Below the pieces are notes generated by a model that was given only the letters and a program-made list of their open reading frames with translations, made no database searches and was not told the DNA's origin. From contig CAIXGR010000077.1 in the NCBI GenBank assembly GCA_903919075.1, positions 1 to 64,000 on the forward strand: 64,000 nucleotides of DNA. Direction: 5' to 3'. Each line of letters begins with the position of its first letter. The stretch's first letter is position 1. Source of the DNA: an uncultured Bacteroidota bacterium (lineage in GTDB: Bacteria; Bacteroidota; Bacteroidia; Chitinophagales; LD1). Shown piece by piece: positions 45,151 to 53,746 of the stretch. A program made the position numbers and the translations under genes.

Positions 45151-46548
45151 CTATTTAATTTCAGTAACAAGATTACTTTTCGGAATATCAGTTTTAGCAA
45201 TTTCAGAATAGCCACCTGCAATGTTCACCAGGTTTTCAAACCCACGGGCTTTCAAAATTGAAGCGGTAATCATAGACCGGTAACCACCGGCGCAGTGGAT
45301 GTAGTAGGTATTCTTTGGCGATAATTCAACCGTCCAATCATTAATAAAATCAAGCGGTTTGTTTTCTACATTAGCTACATGCCCACCTTCATACTCCGAT
45401 GGCTTACGAACATCTAATACATTCAACTTTGCATTATACTTTTCTTTAAACTCATCTGCATTTATTGTTGCAATTGAATCAACCGGCTTACCGGCTTTTT
45501 TCCAGGCTTCAACTCCTCCGTTAAGGTATCCCAATGTATTATCATAACCCACACGCGCTAATCGGCGAATGGTTTCTTCTTCTTTTTCTTCATCGCAAAC
45601 CACAACTATGGCTTGATTCAAATCGGTTATTAAAGCACCTACCCATGGGGCAAATTGCCCGTTTAAACCAATGTTAATGCTACCGGGTACAAAACCTGCG
45701 CCAAAAATTAGCGGGTCGCGGGTATCTATTATCATGGCATGGGTGCTTTCAACAACAGTCTCCAGCTCATCAGGCGATAATTTAATTAGGCCATTTTCGT
45801 AAACCTTATCCAGGCTACCGGCGCCTTGTTTATTAAGCATGGCGTTTTTTGAAAAGTACTGAGGTGGTGGAAGCAATCCGGTGGTAACTTCTTTAATAAA
45901 TTCTTCTTTGCTTATGGGTTGCAGTGCGTAGTTTACTTTTTTCTGATGGCCGAGGGTATCAAATGTTTCCTTGCTCATACTCTTGCCACAGGCCGAACCG
46001 GCACCGTGAGCGGGATAAACAATTACATCATCGGGTAAAGGAAGAATTTTGTTGTGCAGCGAATCATAAAGCATGCCGGCCAAATCTCGTTCAGTAACAT
46101 CGGATTTAATGGCAAGGTCAGGACGACCTACATCGCCAATAAATAAAGTATCGCCGGTAAAAATGCAGTGCTGTTTTTTGTTTTCATCTATCAATAAAAA
46201 CGTAGTCGATTCGGGCGTATGTCCGGGTGTGTGAAGGACCTTAATAGTTATATCTCCAATTTTAAATTCCTCACCATCCTTTGCTGAATAACATTTAAAA
46301 CCGCAATCGGCATTAGGGCCGTATACTATTGTGGCACCTGTTTTACCAGCCAACTCAACATGCCCCGAAACAAAATCGGCATGAAAATGCGTTTCGAAAA
46401 TATACTTGATTTTAGTGCCGTTGCCTTCAGCTTTACGAAGATATGGGGCAGTTTCGCGCAAAGGGTCAATAATAGCGGCTTCGCCTTTCGATTCAATATA
46501 ATAGGCAGCCTCTGCAAGGCATCCGGTGTAAATTTGTTCAATTTTCAT
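45151..46548 (-). CDS. Persulfide dioxygenase-like MBL-fold protein with two rhodanese domains
   Basis: The 465-residue protein begins with a metallo-beta-lactamase fold of the ETHE1 type. Its metal motif is THFHADFVSGH (His54, His56, Asp58, His63), followed by VLHTPGHTPES and a CIFTGDTLFIGDVGRPDLA block. Two rhodanese domains follow: residues about 262-365, whose active loop CDEEKEEE is acidic and probably non-catalytic, and about 370-460 with active Cys in IHCAGGYRSM. Proteins of this architecture oxidise glutathione persulfide to sulfite. It is in an operon with the rhodanese-thioredoxin fusion. Confidence 0.9.
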   Translation of the reverse strand: MKIEQIYTGCLAEAAYYIESKGEAAIIDPLRETAPYLRKAEGNGTKIKYIFETHFHADFVSGHVELAGKTGATIVYGPNADCGFKCYSAKDGEEFKIGDITIKVLHTPGHTPESTTFLLIDENKKQHCIFTGDTLFIGDVGRPDLAIKSDVTERDLAGMLYDSLHNKILPLPDDVIVYPAHGAGSACGKSMSKETFDTLGHQKKVNYALQPISKEEFIKEVTTGLLPPPQYFSKNAMLNKQGAGSLDKVYENGLIKLSPDELETVVESTHAMIIDTRDPLIFGAGFVPGSINIGLNGQFAPWVGALITDLNQAIVVVCDEEKEEETIRRLARVGYDNTLGYLNGGVEAWKKAGKPVDSIATINADEFKEKYNAKLNVLDVRKPSEYEGGHVANVENKPLDFINDWTVELSPKNTYYIHCAGGYRSMITASILKARGFENLVNIAGGYSEIAKTDIPKSNLVTEIK

Positions 46549-46661
46549 GGTAGCATTAACAATTAATCTGCCACAAAGTTGCTGAAATTAAATTACAAAT
46601 TATCATCAGGTTTTAAAGGGCAATAAATAGCCTGATTGCGAAGCAATTCCAACGGTAATTG

Positions 46662-48506
46662 CTACCGGGTACGCTTTTTTGTAATGGTTTTTTTAGCGCG
46701 GGTACTTGGTGCTGTAAGCTTCTCAATAACCTTACCCGTTTTGTCTATTTTATAGCGTTGGCTTATCATTAAATCACGGTGCTTAGGGTCTTTTTCCTTT
46801 TTCGAAACAATAGCAAAACCGCCTTCAAAATCATCGGCATCTTCATACACCGGGCTTATTACAAAAGTGCCTGCTTTATTAATGTAGCCCCAATTAGTGC
46901 CATCGGCAGTTACTGCGCATAAACCTTCTTTAAAAGAAGAGACATCGCTGAAATTATCAATAAATAATTGCTTACCGGTGCTATCAATAAAAAACCAACT
47001 GGTATCTAACGCAACTGCCGCTGCACCTTCGCTGAACGAAACTGCGTTATTATATTTTACACTAATTACAACATCGCCGGCCTGATTGATAAATCCAAAT
47101 TTATCATGCTTACTTACCAGGTAAAGGCCACCGGTGGGGTCGTTCAATTCATCGTACACCGGTTTTATAACCCAGTGGCCACGTTTATCTATCATGCCAT
47201 ATTTGCAGGAATCGCTTTCGCAATTACCAATGCCCGCAATGGCGAAACCATTTTCAAAATCGCTGGCGAAATTAAAGTTACCGGCAATGGCCCGGTCGCC
47301 TTTTTTATCAATATAAAAATAATTGCACTTACCGGCAGTGCAAGCTGTAGTGCGAACTGCCGCAACGCCGTTTTTAAATGCAAAGGCTTCTTCATAATCG
47401 GCAGAAAGAATTACTGTTAACGAATCGGGCCTTGGTTGCGCTGCATAGCCCCACTTGTTGCCTTGCTTAAAAGGTTTCAATTCAAGCTTTGATAACTCCA
47501 TGTCTTTATGCAATCTTTCCTGGTTAGGAAAATCAGGGAATTGCTCCATAAATTTATGATACATAAATTCAGTGGCCTCAGCATTATAAAGGGTATAAAA
47601 TTGTTCGAAGGCATCTTTATAATTGCGATTGCTTTTAAAGTTTTTTACAAAGTTTAAGTAAGCATCAATAGTTCCTGATTGGGTTGAAAGCACATAAATG
47701 CTATCCTGTATACTGTTATAGGCAGGATTATCCTTATACTTTTTCTCAAATTCAATGTATGAAACCAAGTCGTGTTTATTGTTGTAATACTCCAGTAACT
47801 TATCTTGGTAGTTTTTCTTAGCCTCGGTTACATAGGCCCCGTTAGGGTATTGATCAAAATAGCTTTTGTATGAGGTATAAGTTTTATCGGCTGTAGTTTG
47901 TTCGTATAAAAGCTTTTCGTAAATCGTTTTTGCGTCTTTTATCTCATCTGCATTCGGGTAGTTTTTTACAAATTCAGCAAGTGCCTTCGGGTCGTTTTTA
48001 CCACGTGCACGAATAAACGCTAATTGATTGCGTGTTTGCATGGCCCTGGCCAGCAAACCGGCATCGGTAAAGTTGTTTAAAAAATATTGGTACGATTCAA
48101 CAGTGTTTTCCTGCTCTACATCGGTAAAGGCAGCTTTATTAATCTCTTGCTGTAAATTTTGTATGGTATAATCACGAACTCCCAGCGTTAGAAATTTTTT
48201 GGTTTGTTTATCCTCAGGGTTAAGTGGAACTTTTTTTACTGCCCGTTTAATATAATAATTGGCCGAATCAAGATTGTAAGATTTGTTATCCTTTAAAAAG
48301 TAAAACTTGGCCAAGCCAAAGTTAACGGCAGCGTTACCGGGGTCTTGAACTACAGATTCGTAAAGATATTTGGAAGCGTTCGGGTAATCGCCGGTATTCA
48401 GGTATTTAAAAGCTTTATCAATATCGCCGGCAAACGTTATAAAGTATAGCGCAATAAAAAATATAACCAGCAGGTTTTTAAAAACACAATTTTTCTGCTT
48501 CGTCAT
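46662..48506 (-). CDS. WG-repeat protein with N-terminal TPR region
   Basis: The 614-residue exported protein starts with a signal or anchor (about residues 10-27, LLVIFFIALYFITFAGDI). The first half (about 30-350) is helical and TPR-like (YLNTGDYPNASKYLYESVVQ, NFGLAKFYFLKDNKSYNLDS). The second half (about 360-600) has about six WG-type repeats (KYGMIDKRGHWVIKPVYDEL, KFGFINQAGDVVISVKYNNA, NWGYINKAGTFVISPVYEDA). The C-terminus is a Lys/Arg tail. It overlaps the racemase gene by 4 bp. The family is common in Bacteroidota envelopes without a defined role. Confidence 0.88.
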   Translation of the reverse strand: MTKQKNCVFKNLLVIFFIALYFITFAGDIDKAFKYLNTGDYPNASKYLYESVVQDPGNAAVNFGLAKFYFLKDNKSYNLDSANYYIKRAVKKVPLNPEDKQTKKFLTLGVRDYTIQNLQQEINKAAFTDVEQENTVESYQYFLNNFTDAGLLARAMQTRNQLAFIRARGKNDPKALAEFVKNYPNADEIKDAKTIYEKLLYEQTTADKTYTSYKSYFDQYPNGAYVTEAKKNYQDKLLEYYNNKHDLVSYIEFEKKYKDNPAYNSIQDSIYVLSTQSGTIDAYLNFVKNFKSNRNYKDAFEQFYTLYNAEATEFMYHKFMEQFPDFPNQERLHKDMELSKLELKPFKQGNKWGYAAQPRPDSLTVILSADYEEAFAFKNGVAAVRTTACTAGKCNYFYIDKKGDRAIAGNFNFASDFENGFAIAGIGNCESDSCKYGMIDKRGHWVIKPVYDELNDPTGGLYLVSKHDKFGFINQAGDVVISVKYNNAVSFSEGAAAVALDTSWFFIDSTGKQLFIDNFSDVSSFKEGLCAVTADGTNWGYINKAGTFVISPVYEDADDFEGGFAIVSKKEKDPKHRDLMISQRYKIDKTGKVIEKLTAPSTRAKKTITKKRTR

Positions 48507-49705
48507 TTTATTTTTATTATTTTATTTTTAATTAATTCAAATATACGCTCATCTGTGTAATTTATTTCTTTTAAAATTGCCACAGTGTCTTCACCAAGCT
48601 CGGGAGCGTTTTTGTTATTACTAAATTGAGCTTGTTTAAACTTTAAGGGCTGGTTGATGGTCTTATACTTACCCACCTGCAGGTGTTGATTTTCGACAAA
48701 CATGTTTCTTTCATTCAAATAAGCATCATTTTCCAAATCTGATATTTCGTTTACCAGGGTAAAACAAATGTCATCTTCTTTGAACATTAATAGCCATTCT
48801 TCGCTTGTTTTACTGGCAAATAACTCCTGCATTTCGCGCTTTAGTTCAGTTAAATCTTTTCCTTTTTTGCCAGCTTTTTCTACCCATTGTGGTTTGCCAA
48901 CACGGGTACAAAATTTATTCCAGAATTTTGGTTCAAGGCTGCCCAACGCTATATGCTTTCCATCGTGGCATTTGTAAATATTATAATTGGCAAGGCCGCC
49001 CGATAGTTCGAGCCAATCATTTTTTTTGGTGGCTTGGTGCTGCGCAAACTGCAAAACATTTAAGGGCAATACTGCATCTGTCATTGCTACATCTACAAAT
49101 TCACCCTTACCGGTTTTTTCGCGTTGGTATAAAGCTGCCAGTACAGCATTCATGGCTATGTATGCGCCACCGGCTATATCGGCCATTTGAAAGCCCGGTA
49201 TTACCGGTGTGCCATCTTCAGATTTATTTGCTCCTAATGCACCGGCCACAGCCATATAATTTATATCATGCCCGGCAGCTTGTGCTTTTGATGAATTTTG
49301 CCCGTAACCGGTTATGGAAACATAAATTAATTTAGGGTTTATGCTTGAAAGCATTTCATAACCCAACCCCCATTCGTTCATAGTACCGGGGCGGTATTGT
49401 TCTATTACTACATCGGCATTTTTAATCAAATCGTAAATAATTTGCTTACCGGTAGGTGAAAGATAGTTAATCGCCAAACTCTGTTTGCACCGGTTTAAGG
49501 AAAGGTAAAACATGCTAACCCCATTAATATGCGGCTCGTAATTTCTAACGTAATCAGGGTTGTCGGGGTCTTCAACTTTTATTACATCGGCGCCCATATC
49601 GCCTAAAAACATAGTAGCTAGTGGGCCAGGTAGTAATCGGGTAAAATCAATAATTTTCACACCGGATAGCGGACCAGATTTCGAAGCTTTCGTTTCACTA
49701 TCCAT
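48503..49705 (-). CDS. CaiB/BaiF CoA-transferase family, alpha-methylacyl-CoA racemase-like
   Basis: This 400-residue class III CoA-transferase fold enzyme has the N-terminal GVKIIDFTRLLPGPLATMFL, then the conserved GADVIKVEDP. The pair His146 (AAGHDINYMAVAGAL) and Asp176 (MADIAGGAYIAMNA) has the 30-residue spacing of the His/Asp acid-base pair of mycobacterial methylacyl-CoA racemase. The C-terminal cap domain includes LKREMQELFASKTSEEWLLM. That pair favours racemase over transferase activity, but this is an inference. The gene follows an SCP2 gene by 8 bp and overlaps the WG-repeat gene, forming an operon. Confidence 0.85.
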   Translation of the reverse strand: MDSETKASKSGPLSGVKIIDFTRLLPGPLATMFLGDMGADVIKVEDPDNPDYVRNYEPHINGVSMFYLSLNRCKQSLAINYLSPTGKQIIYDLIKNADVVIEQYRPGTMNEWGLGYEMLSSINPKLIYVSITGYGQNSSKAQAAGHDINYMAVAGALGANKSEDGTPVIPGFQMADIAGGAYIAMNAVLAALYQREKTGKGEFVDVAMTDAVLPLNVLQFAQHQATKKNDWLELSGGLANYNIYKCHDGKHIALGSLEPKFWNKFCTRVGKPQWVEKAGKKGKDLTELKREMQELFASKTSEEWLLMFKEDDICFTLVNEISDLENDAYLNERNMFVENQHLQVGKYKTINQPLKFKQAQFSNNKNAPELGEDTVAILKEINYTDERIFELIKNKIIKIK

Positions 49706-49713
49706 TTTACTTA

Positions 49714-50058
49714 TTATAGTTCGCTAATGCGACTGAAGTAGGCAACAAATTTCAACACTTCGCCAATGTTCGAAACTTTAATTTTACCCATCATAAACAT
49801 TAATTGTGGGTTGCCACGGCCCATTTCAAGGTCTTCGTAGTCGGAAGCCTTGGCTTTTATCTGGCAAGTGGGTTCGTCAACCAAACCATCCAGCACTACT
49901 ACTTTTCCATTTTTTAAGGTTACTGTAAAGTTCCCACCGGTAGGGCCATCAAGCAAAATATGAAACCTGTGCACCGCAGTATCGTCAACTTCATCCGTCT
50001 TTAATCTCTTAGGTAGAGAGTAAATCATTTCTCTTGCTGTTTCGGGAAGCGAAGCCAT
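49714..50058 (-). CDS. SCP2 sterol-binding domain protein
   Basis: This 114-residue lipid-binding domain of the SCP-2 family has the strand pattern RFHILLDGPTGGNFTVTLKN, then GKVVVLDGLVDEPTCQIKAK, ASDYEDLEMG and QLMFMMGKIKVSNIGEVLKF. It is a stand-alone cytoplasmic copy. It is the first gene of the operon with the racemase-like enzyme, and in eukaryotes the same two functions meet in branched-chain acyl-CoA oxidation, so a fatty-acyl handling role is plausible. Confidence 0.88.
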   Translation of the reverse strand: MASLPETAREMIYSLPKRLKTDEVDDTAVHRFHILLDGPTGGNFTVTLKNGKVVVLDGLVDEPTCQIKAKASDYEDLEMGRGNPQLMFMMGKIKVSNIGEVLKFVAYFSRISEL

Positions 50059-50151
50059 ATTTTCAGTTTTATATGTTACAAAATGCTTTTCAAGTGTTGC
50101 AAGGGGACTGAATCCAGTAAATATTCGAGAACAATAGTTGATACTAATTAA

Positions 50152-50433
50152 CTATTCAATAGTTGCGCTAATACCGCGCTCAACTATCTGGTCTTTCATA
50201 GGCTTCAGCCTGTCAAATTTGCCATGCTTTACTGCGTATTTACCCTTGTTGTGGATAATATAGGCGCATTGCTCTGCCTGTTCTTGCGAATGCTTACAAA
50301 TATCTATAAGTGTTTCAATCACCCAATCAAAGGTGTTTACCTCGTCATTGTGTACAACAAGGTTATTTTCCGGCAAGGTTGTATCCTGCACCGAGGTTTC
50401 GTCTTCTTGATAAGGTTTGTGAGAGAATGTCAT
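50152..50433 (-). CDS. clpS: ATP-dependent Clp protease adaptor ClpS
   Basis: The 93-residue adaptor brings N-degron substrates to ClpA/ClpC-ClpP. The ClpS core is NLVVHNDEVNTFDWVIETLI, followed by EQAEQCAYIIHNKGKYAVKH and the closing VERGISATIE. The Asn-Asp-Glu of HNDEVNT are at the N-degron pocket. The length is normal. It lies alone between the SCP2 gene and the aldose epimerase gene, all on the minus strand. Confidence 0.93.
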   Translation of the reverse strand: MTFSHKPYQEDETSVQDTTLPENNLVVHNDEVNTFDWVIETLIDICKHSQEQAEQCAYIIHNKGKYAVKHGKFDRLKPMKDQIVERGISATIE

Positions 50434-50502
50434 AGTGGGTGGTTTTCGGTAGGGGACAAAAATAATCTACCTAAACAGCATTTCAAATACCTGTTGATTA
50501 CT

Positions 50503-51372
50503 TTATCCCATCTCAATATTGAATGAGACCGAAAAACTAGTCGCTGGTGCAAGCATTACTACACCTTCTTTATTTTTGAATTCTACTGGCTTATCGGCTG
50601 TATCGGCACAACCCAGCCAGGGTTCTATACACACATACGGAGCACCAACTTTGGCCCAAACCCCTAAATAGTTAAAGCCCTTAAAATTAACAGATAGGAA
50701 GTGATTGTGGTTTTTGCTTTTAATGCTCACTTTGCGCGATTTCAGGTGCTTAAAAATAAGGGCGTCATCTTTAAACAGGCCATTTTTAAGGGCAATGGTG
50801 TTTGAATTTGACAGCGATACATCCTTCCTTCCATCAAAATAACCCGAATCGTTGATGTAGTATCTTGAGGCATCTTCAATTTCTTCAAACTCCAGGTAAT
50901 AATCATGGTAATCTTCGTTAGGCATAAAAGGGGCCGCAAAGGCAGGATGACCGCCCAACTGGAAATAGATGTCTTTATTATCTCGGTTTATTACTTCATA
51001 CGAAACAACCAGCGAACTAAGGTTTAAGCGGTAGCCCACCAAAAACTCAAAATTATAAGGGTATACTTTTAGCAGTTCTTCGTTAGATTTTAGCGAAAAA
51101 ATCATTCGGTTTTCATTTAAATCAAGCAATTTAAACTCCGATTTTCGTGCAAATCCGTGCTTTTGCATTTCGTAATTACGGCCGTCAATAATAATTTCGT
51201 CATTCAAGCATCTTCCTACAACCGGAAAAAGAACCGGAGCATGCCATTCCCAAAATTTCGGGTCGGCCTGCCATAAATGTTCAATATTATGCTGTTTATC
51301 AAACACCGATGTAAGCTCAGCGCCATATTCCCGTGCTTTAATCTTCAAAAAACTATTTTCAAGTTTATGCAT
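50503..51372 (-). CDS. Aldose 1-epimerase family protein
   Basis: This 289-residue enzyme is of the galactose mutarotase-like (GalM/YeaD-type) beta-sandwich fold. Key segments are HLWQADPKFWEWHAPVLFPV, GRCLNDEIIIDGRNYEMQKH, GFARKSEFKLLD, FQLGGHPAFAAPFMP (with the likely catalytic His) and YVCIEPWLGCADTADKP. It is nearer the LACX/YeaD branch than true GalM, so the natural sugar or sugar phosphate is uncertain. It is probably cytoplasmic, as no signal is present. It is transcribed away from the coiled-coil gene at 51612. Confidence 0.88.
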   Translation of the reverse strand: MHKLENSFLKIKAREYGAELTSVFDKQHNIEHLWQADPKFWEWHAPVLFPVVGRCLNDEIIIDGRNYEMQKHGFARKSEFKLLDLNENRMIFSLKSNEELLKVYPYNFEFLVGYRLNLSSLVVSYEVINRDNKDIYFQLGGHPAFAAPFMPNEDYHDYYLEFEEIEDASRYYINDSGYFDGRKDVSLSNSNTIALKNGLFKDDALIFKHLKSRKVSIKSKNHNHFLSVNFKGFNYLGVWAKVGAPYVCIEPWLGCADTADKPVEFKNKEGVVMLAPATSFSVSFNIEMG

Positions 51373-51611
51373 AGTTCTAATTCCCTTTTTAACAACGCCG
51401 AAATTGTAAAATGATGATATGGATTTCTAACAGGCCTCTGTTTTCAACTAAACTATTCAAAGAAATACTCTTATACACTTTTATGAATCAATTCTTCGGG
51501 TTATCTTGCCAACAAAATAAAGGATACTATGTAAGAGTATGAAAAATAATTTCATTTATGTTCATGCTTCAATAGATTTGCAACAATTTTTAAATTAAAC
51601 CACCTCAAAAA

Positions 51612-52466
51612 ATGAAAAAGCTTTTTACCCTTACGGCATGTGTTATAATGCTGTTTAGTTTTTCAACGGCACAATCCTCTTCAAAAGAAGATAAAAAGAA
51701 AGCAGCTGCCGAGCAAAAACTTGCAAAAGAAGAGAAGAAGAAGGCTGACGCTGCTGAGAAGCAAGCAAAAAAAGGTAAAGGTAAATCATCTAAAAAGGAT
51801 AATAACTCTTCTTCAGCTATAACCGGAAAGATTTCAAAAGAAGAAGCATCAAGAATAAAAGAAGAGTTAAAAGGCTATATGAAAAATCCTGAAGCTTATA
51901 AAGCTAAAATGGAGGCCAATCAAGCAGCACTTGATTCGAATGATGTTCAAATAAAACAGTTAACCCAAGACCTTGCTTCGGCCAATAGTAAACAAGCTGA
52001 ACTGGAAAACAAGCTAAGCGAAACCGATGCCCAGTTAAAAAGCGCACAGGAAGAAAAAGGCGAAATGACAATGAAAACAGAAGAGTCATCTACAGCCAGT
52101 AATAACGCCCCCACAAATGCCCCTTCAAAAGGCATTATTTACAAAGTTCAATTGGGTATATATAAAACATTAAACATTAATAAGTATTTCGACCAACAAC
52201 GGCTTATAGGTTATGAAGAAGTGGATGGAATGAATCGCTATATAATTAGCTATTTTGCCGATGAGGATGTGGCTCAAAATTTCGTTAAAGATATTCGTAA
52301 ACTAGGCATAAAAGATGCTTTTGTAGCTAAGTATATAGATGGAACCCGTGTATACGAATGGAGCGAAAACCCTAAATATAAAGGCAAGAAAGTTCCTGAA
52401 ACATTAGAAGAGGCTATTGAGATTAACAAGGCACCACAAAAAGCACCGAAAGCAGCTAAAAAGTAA
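51612..52466 (+). CDS. Secreted Lys/Glu-rich coiled-coil protein with SPOR-like C-terminus
   Basis: The 284-residue protein starts with a signal peptide (MKKLFTLTACVIMLFSFSTA). Residues about 22-70 are almost pure Lys/Glu/Ala (KEDKKKAAAEQKLAKEEKKK). Residues about 95-155 are a coiled coil (LTQDLASANSKQAELENKLS). The C-terminal about 85 residues (IIYKVQLGIYKTLNINKYFD, then VDGMNRYIISYFADEDVAQN) look like a SPOR-type peptidoglycan-binding fold. It is predicted to be periplasmic. TAGATTTG (51573-51580) could be the -7 promoter box, but a -33 TTG at the right distance is lacking. Confidence 0.78.
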   Translation: MKKLFTLTACVIMLFSFSTAQSSSKEDKKKAAAEQKLAKEEKKKADAAEKQAKKGKGKSSKKDNNSSSAITGKISKEEASRIKEELKGYMKNPEAYKAKMEANQAALDSNDVQIKQLTQDLASANSKQAELENKLSETDAQLKSAQEEKGEMTMKTEESSTASNNAPTNAPSKGIIYKVQLGIYKTLNINKYFDQQRLIGYEEVDGMNRYIISYFADEDVAQNFVKDIRKLGIKDAFVAKYIDGTRVYEWSENPKYKGKKVPETLEEAIEINKAPQKAPKAAKK

Positions 52467-52470
52467 AAAG

Positions 52471-53373
52471 CTAAAATATTGTTGAAAGCAATTCAGAAGC
52501 GTTAGGGTAAATCTCTAACGCTTTTTTTATGGAAGCATATTCATATTTCACACCTAGCAAATCGGGTATACTATCCGGGCCTGATATTTTTATAATAACG
52601 CCATTATCAATTTCAATTTCAATTTCGCCTTTGGTAATTTTTGTATGCGGACTTCGGCCATAAACCCACTCAAAAGACTGGAATTTTTCGTTTGCCAGTT
52701 TTTCAATGTTGTTCCATTCAATATCAGTAAAACGATATGTAGGTTGCGTTGTTAATGTTTGGGTAAGGTAATTACTCAAGTCTTGTGCAGTTGCAAATTG
52801 CTTGGTAATTTCTTTAGTGTTTATTACCGGGCTGCCTACTGATCGAACAGCTTTGGTTTCAATCTTAAAACTATTTTCTGCCAAACAACTTCTAAGTATA
52901 TTTAAGTCAGCATCAACCAAGAGTGTTCCATGGCTTATAATATTCTTTCGGTTGGTAAACTGAGCATTGCCCGAAATTTTTTTGCCCTGGCAAATAATAT
53001 TATTCCTTGCATCGAAAGAGGCATTTATTCCTGTATTTTGAAGTGCCAGTATAAGTTCGCGATTTAATAACTTGTAGTTATTTATTTTTTCCTCTGCAAA
53101 TTTCGAAATCAGGGCAAAATTAAGGTTGCCGGTATCGTGATAAACGGTACCGCCACCTGAAATTCTTCGGGTAAGTTTTAGCTTTTCATTTCTTAAAAAA
53201 TCGAAATTTATTTCTCTGTAAATGCTTTGGTTTTTCCCTAGCACAATACAAGGCTCGTTAATATAAAGCAACAAAAAACCGTTATTGGTGCAATCGGCGT
53301 TTTTAACCAGGTATTCCTCAATAGCCAGGTTAATGTATGGATTTGATGTGTTTCGGTTATCTGCTAAAATCAC
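52471..53373 (-). CDS. lplA: Lipoate-protein ligase A family
   Basis: This 300-residue cofactor transferase attaches lipoate to 2-oxoacid dehydrogenase and glycine-cleavage proteins. The N-terminal NPYINLAIEEYL is followed by EPCIVLGKNQSIYREIN, the family RRISGGGTVYHDTGNLNF (residues 69-86) and KISGNAQFTNRKNIISHGTL. The C-terminal accessory part (about 235-300) contains KGEIEIEIDNGVIIKISGPD. At 300 residues it is slightly shorter than E. coli LplA. It converges with the coiled-coil gene with a 4-bp gap. Confidence 0.92.
   Translation of the reverse strand: MILADNRNTSNPYINLAIEEYLVKNADCTNNGFLLLYINEPCIVLGKNQSIYREINFDFLRNEKLKLTRRISGGGTVYHDTGNLNFALISKFAEEKINNYKLLNRELILALQNTGINASFDARNNIICQGKKISGNAQFTNRKNIISHGTLLVDADLNILRSCLAENSFKIETKAVRSVGSPVINTKEITKQFATAQDLSNYLTQTLTTQPTYRFTDIEWNNIEKLANEKFQSFEWVYGRSPHTKITKGEIEIEIDNGVIIKISGPDSIPDLLGVKYEYASIKKALEIYPNASELLSTIF
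52498..52528 (+). terminator. Strong terminator located inside the lplA 3' end
   Basis: AGCGTTAG pairs perfectly with CTAACGCT across GGTAAATCT and is followed by TTTTTT. It would terminate the coiled-coil gene, whose stop is 32 bp upstream, yet it lies wholly within the last codons of the convergent lipoate ligase gene. Confidence 0.75.
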
Positions 53374-53450
53374 CGGGCAAGGTTATAAATAAATTACGAA
53401 GCAAACAGTATGTTGGGTAAATTGTTGGTGGAATTTGCCGATAAAAAGAA

Positions 53451-53650
53451 GGTTACCTCCTTCGTTCACAGTGCGGTGTCTTAATGGGTGTCAGGGGCAG
53501 CGCATTGGGCATTTTCGGGCCATGGGTTGTTCACAGGTGGGCCTACTAGTGCTATAATTTCAGGAGGTAACCATAAGTCAGCAAAACTCAGGTGTAATAT
53601 ATAATAATTAGTTTAAAAAGTAAATAGCACTAAATTTTTTTTTATGGTAG
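53451..53650. repeat. Possible inverted-repeat element D
   Basis: GGTTACCTCCT (53451-53461) and AGGAGGTAACC (53562-53572) are perfect 11-bp inverted arms around 100 bp that hold two copies of GTTCACAG. About 45 bp further right comes AGCACTAAATTTTTTTTTAT, similar to the cassette outer box ATACTAAATTTATTTTTTAT. The GTTACC ends and the layout recall elements A and B, but the match is weaker. It fills most of the 372-bp gap between lplA and the BtuF-like gene; I see no gene or recognisable riboswitch there. Confidence 0.45.
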
Positions 53651-53746
53651 CTGAATTGAAATAAATAAGATAACCATTTATAGAAAGTGGTTTTTGAATA
53701 ATGCTTGAAGATTAGCGATTTTAGATTTCAGAATTAAACAAAACCG

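Noticed and set aside
53374-53746. Cobalamin riboswitch upstream of the BtuF-like gene
   Set aside because: I could not find the conserved B12-box word or the expected stem order; only an inverted-repeat element is visible.
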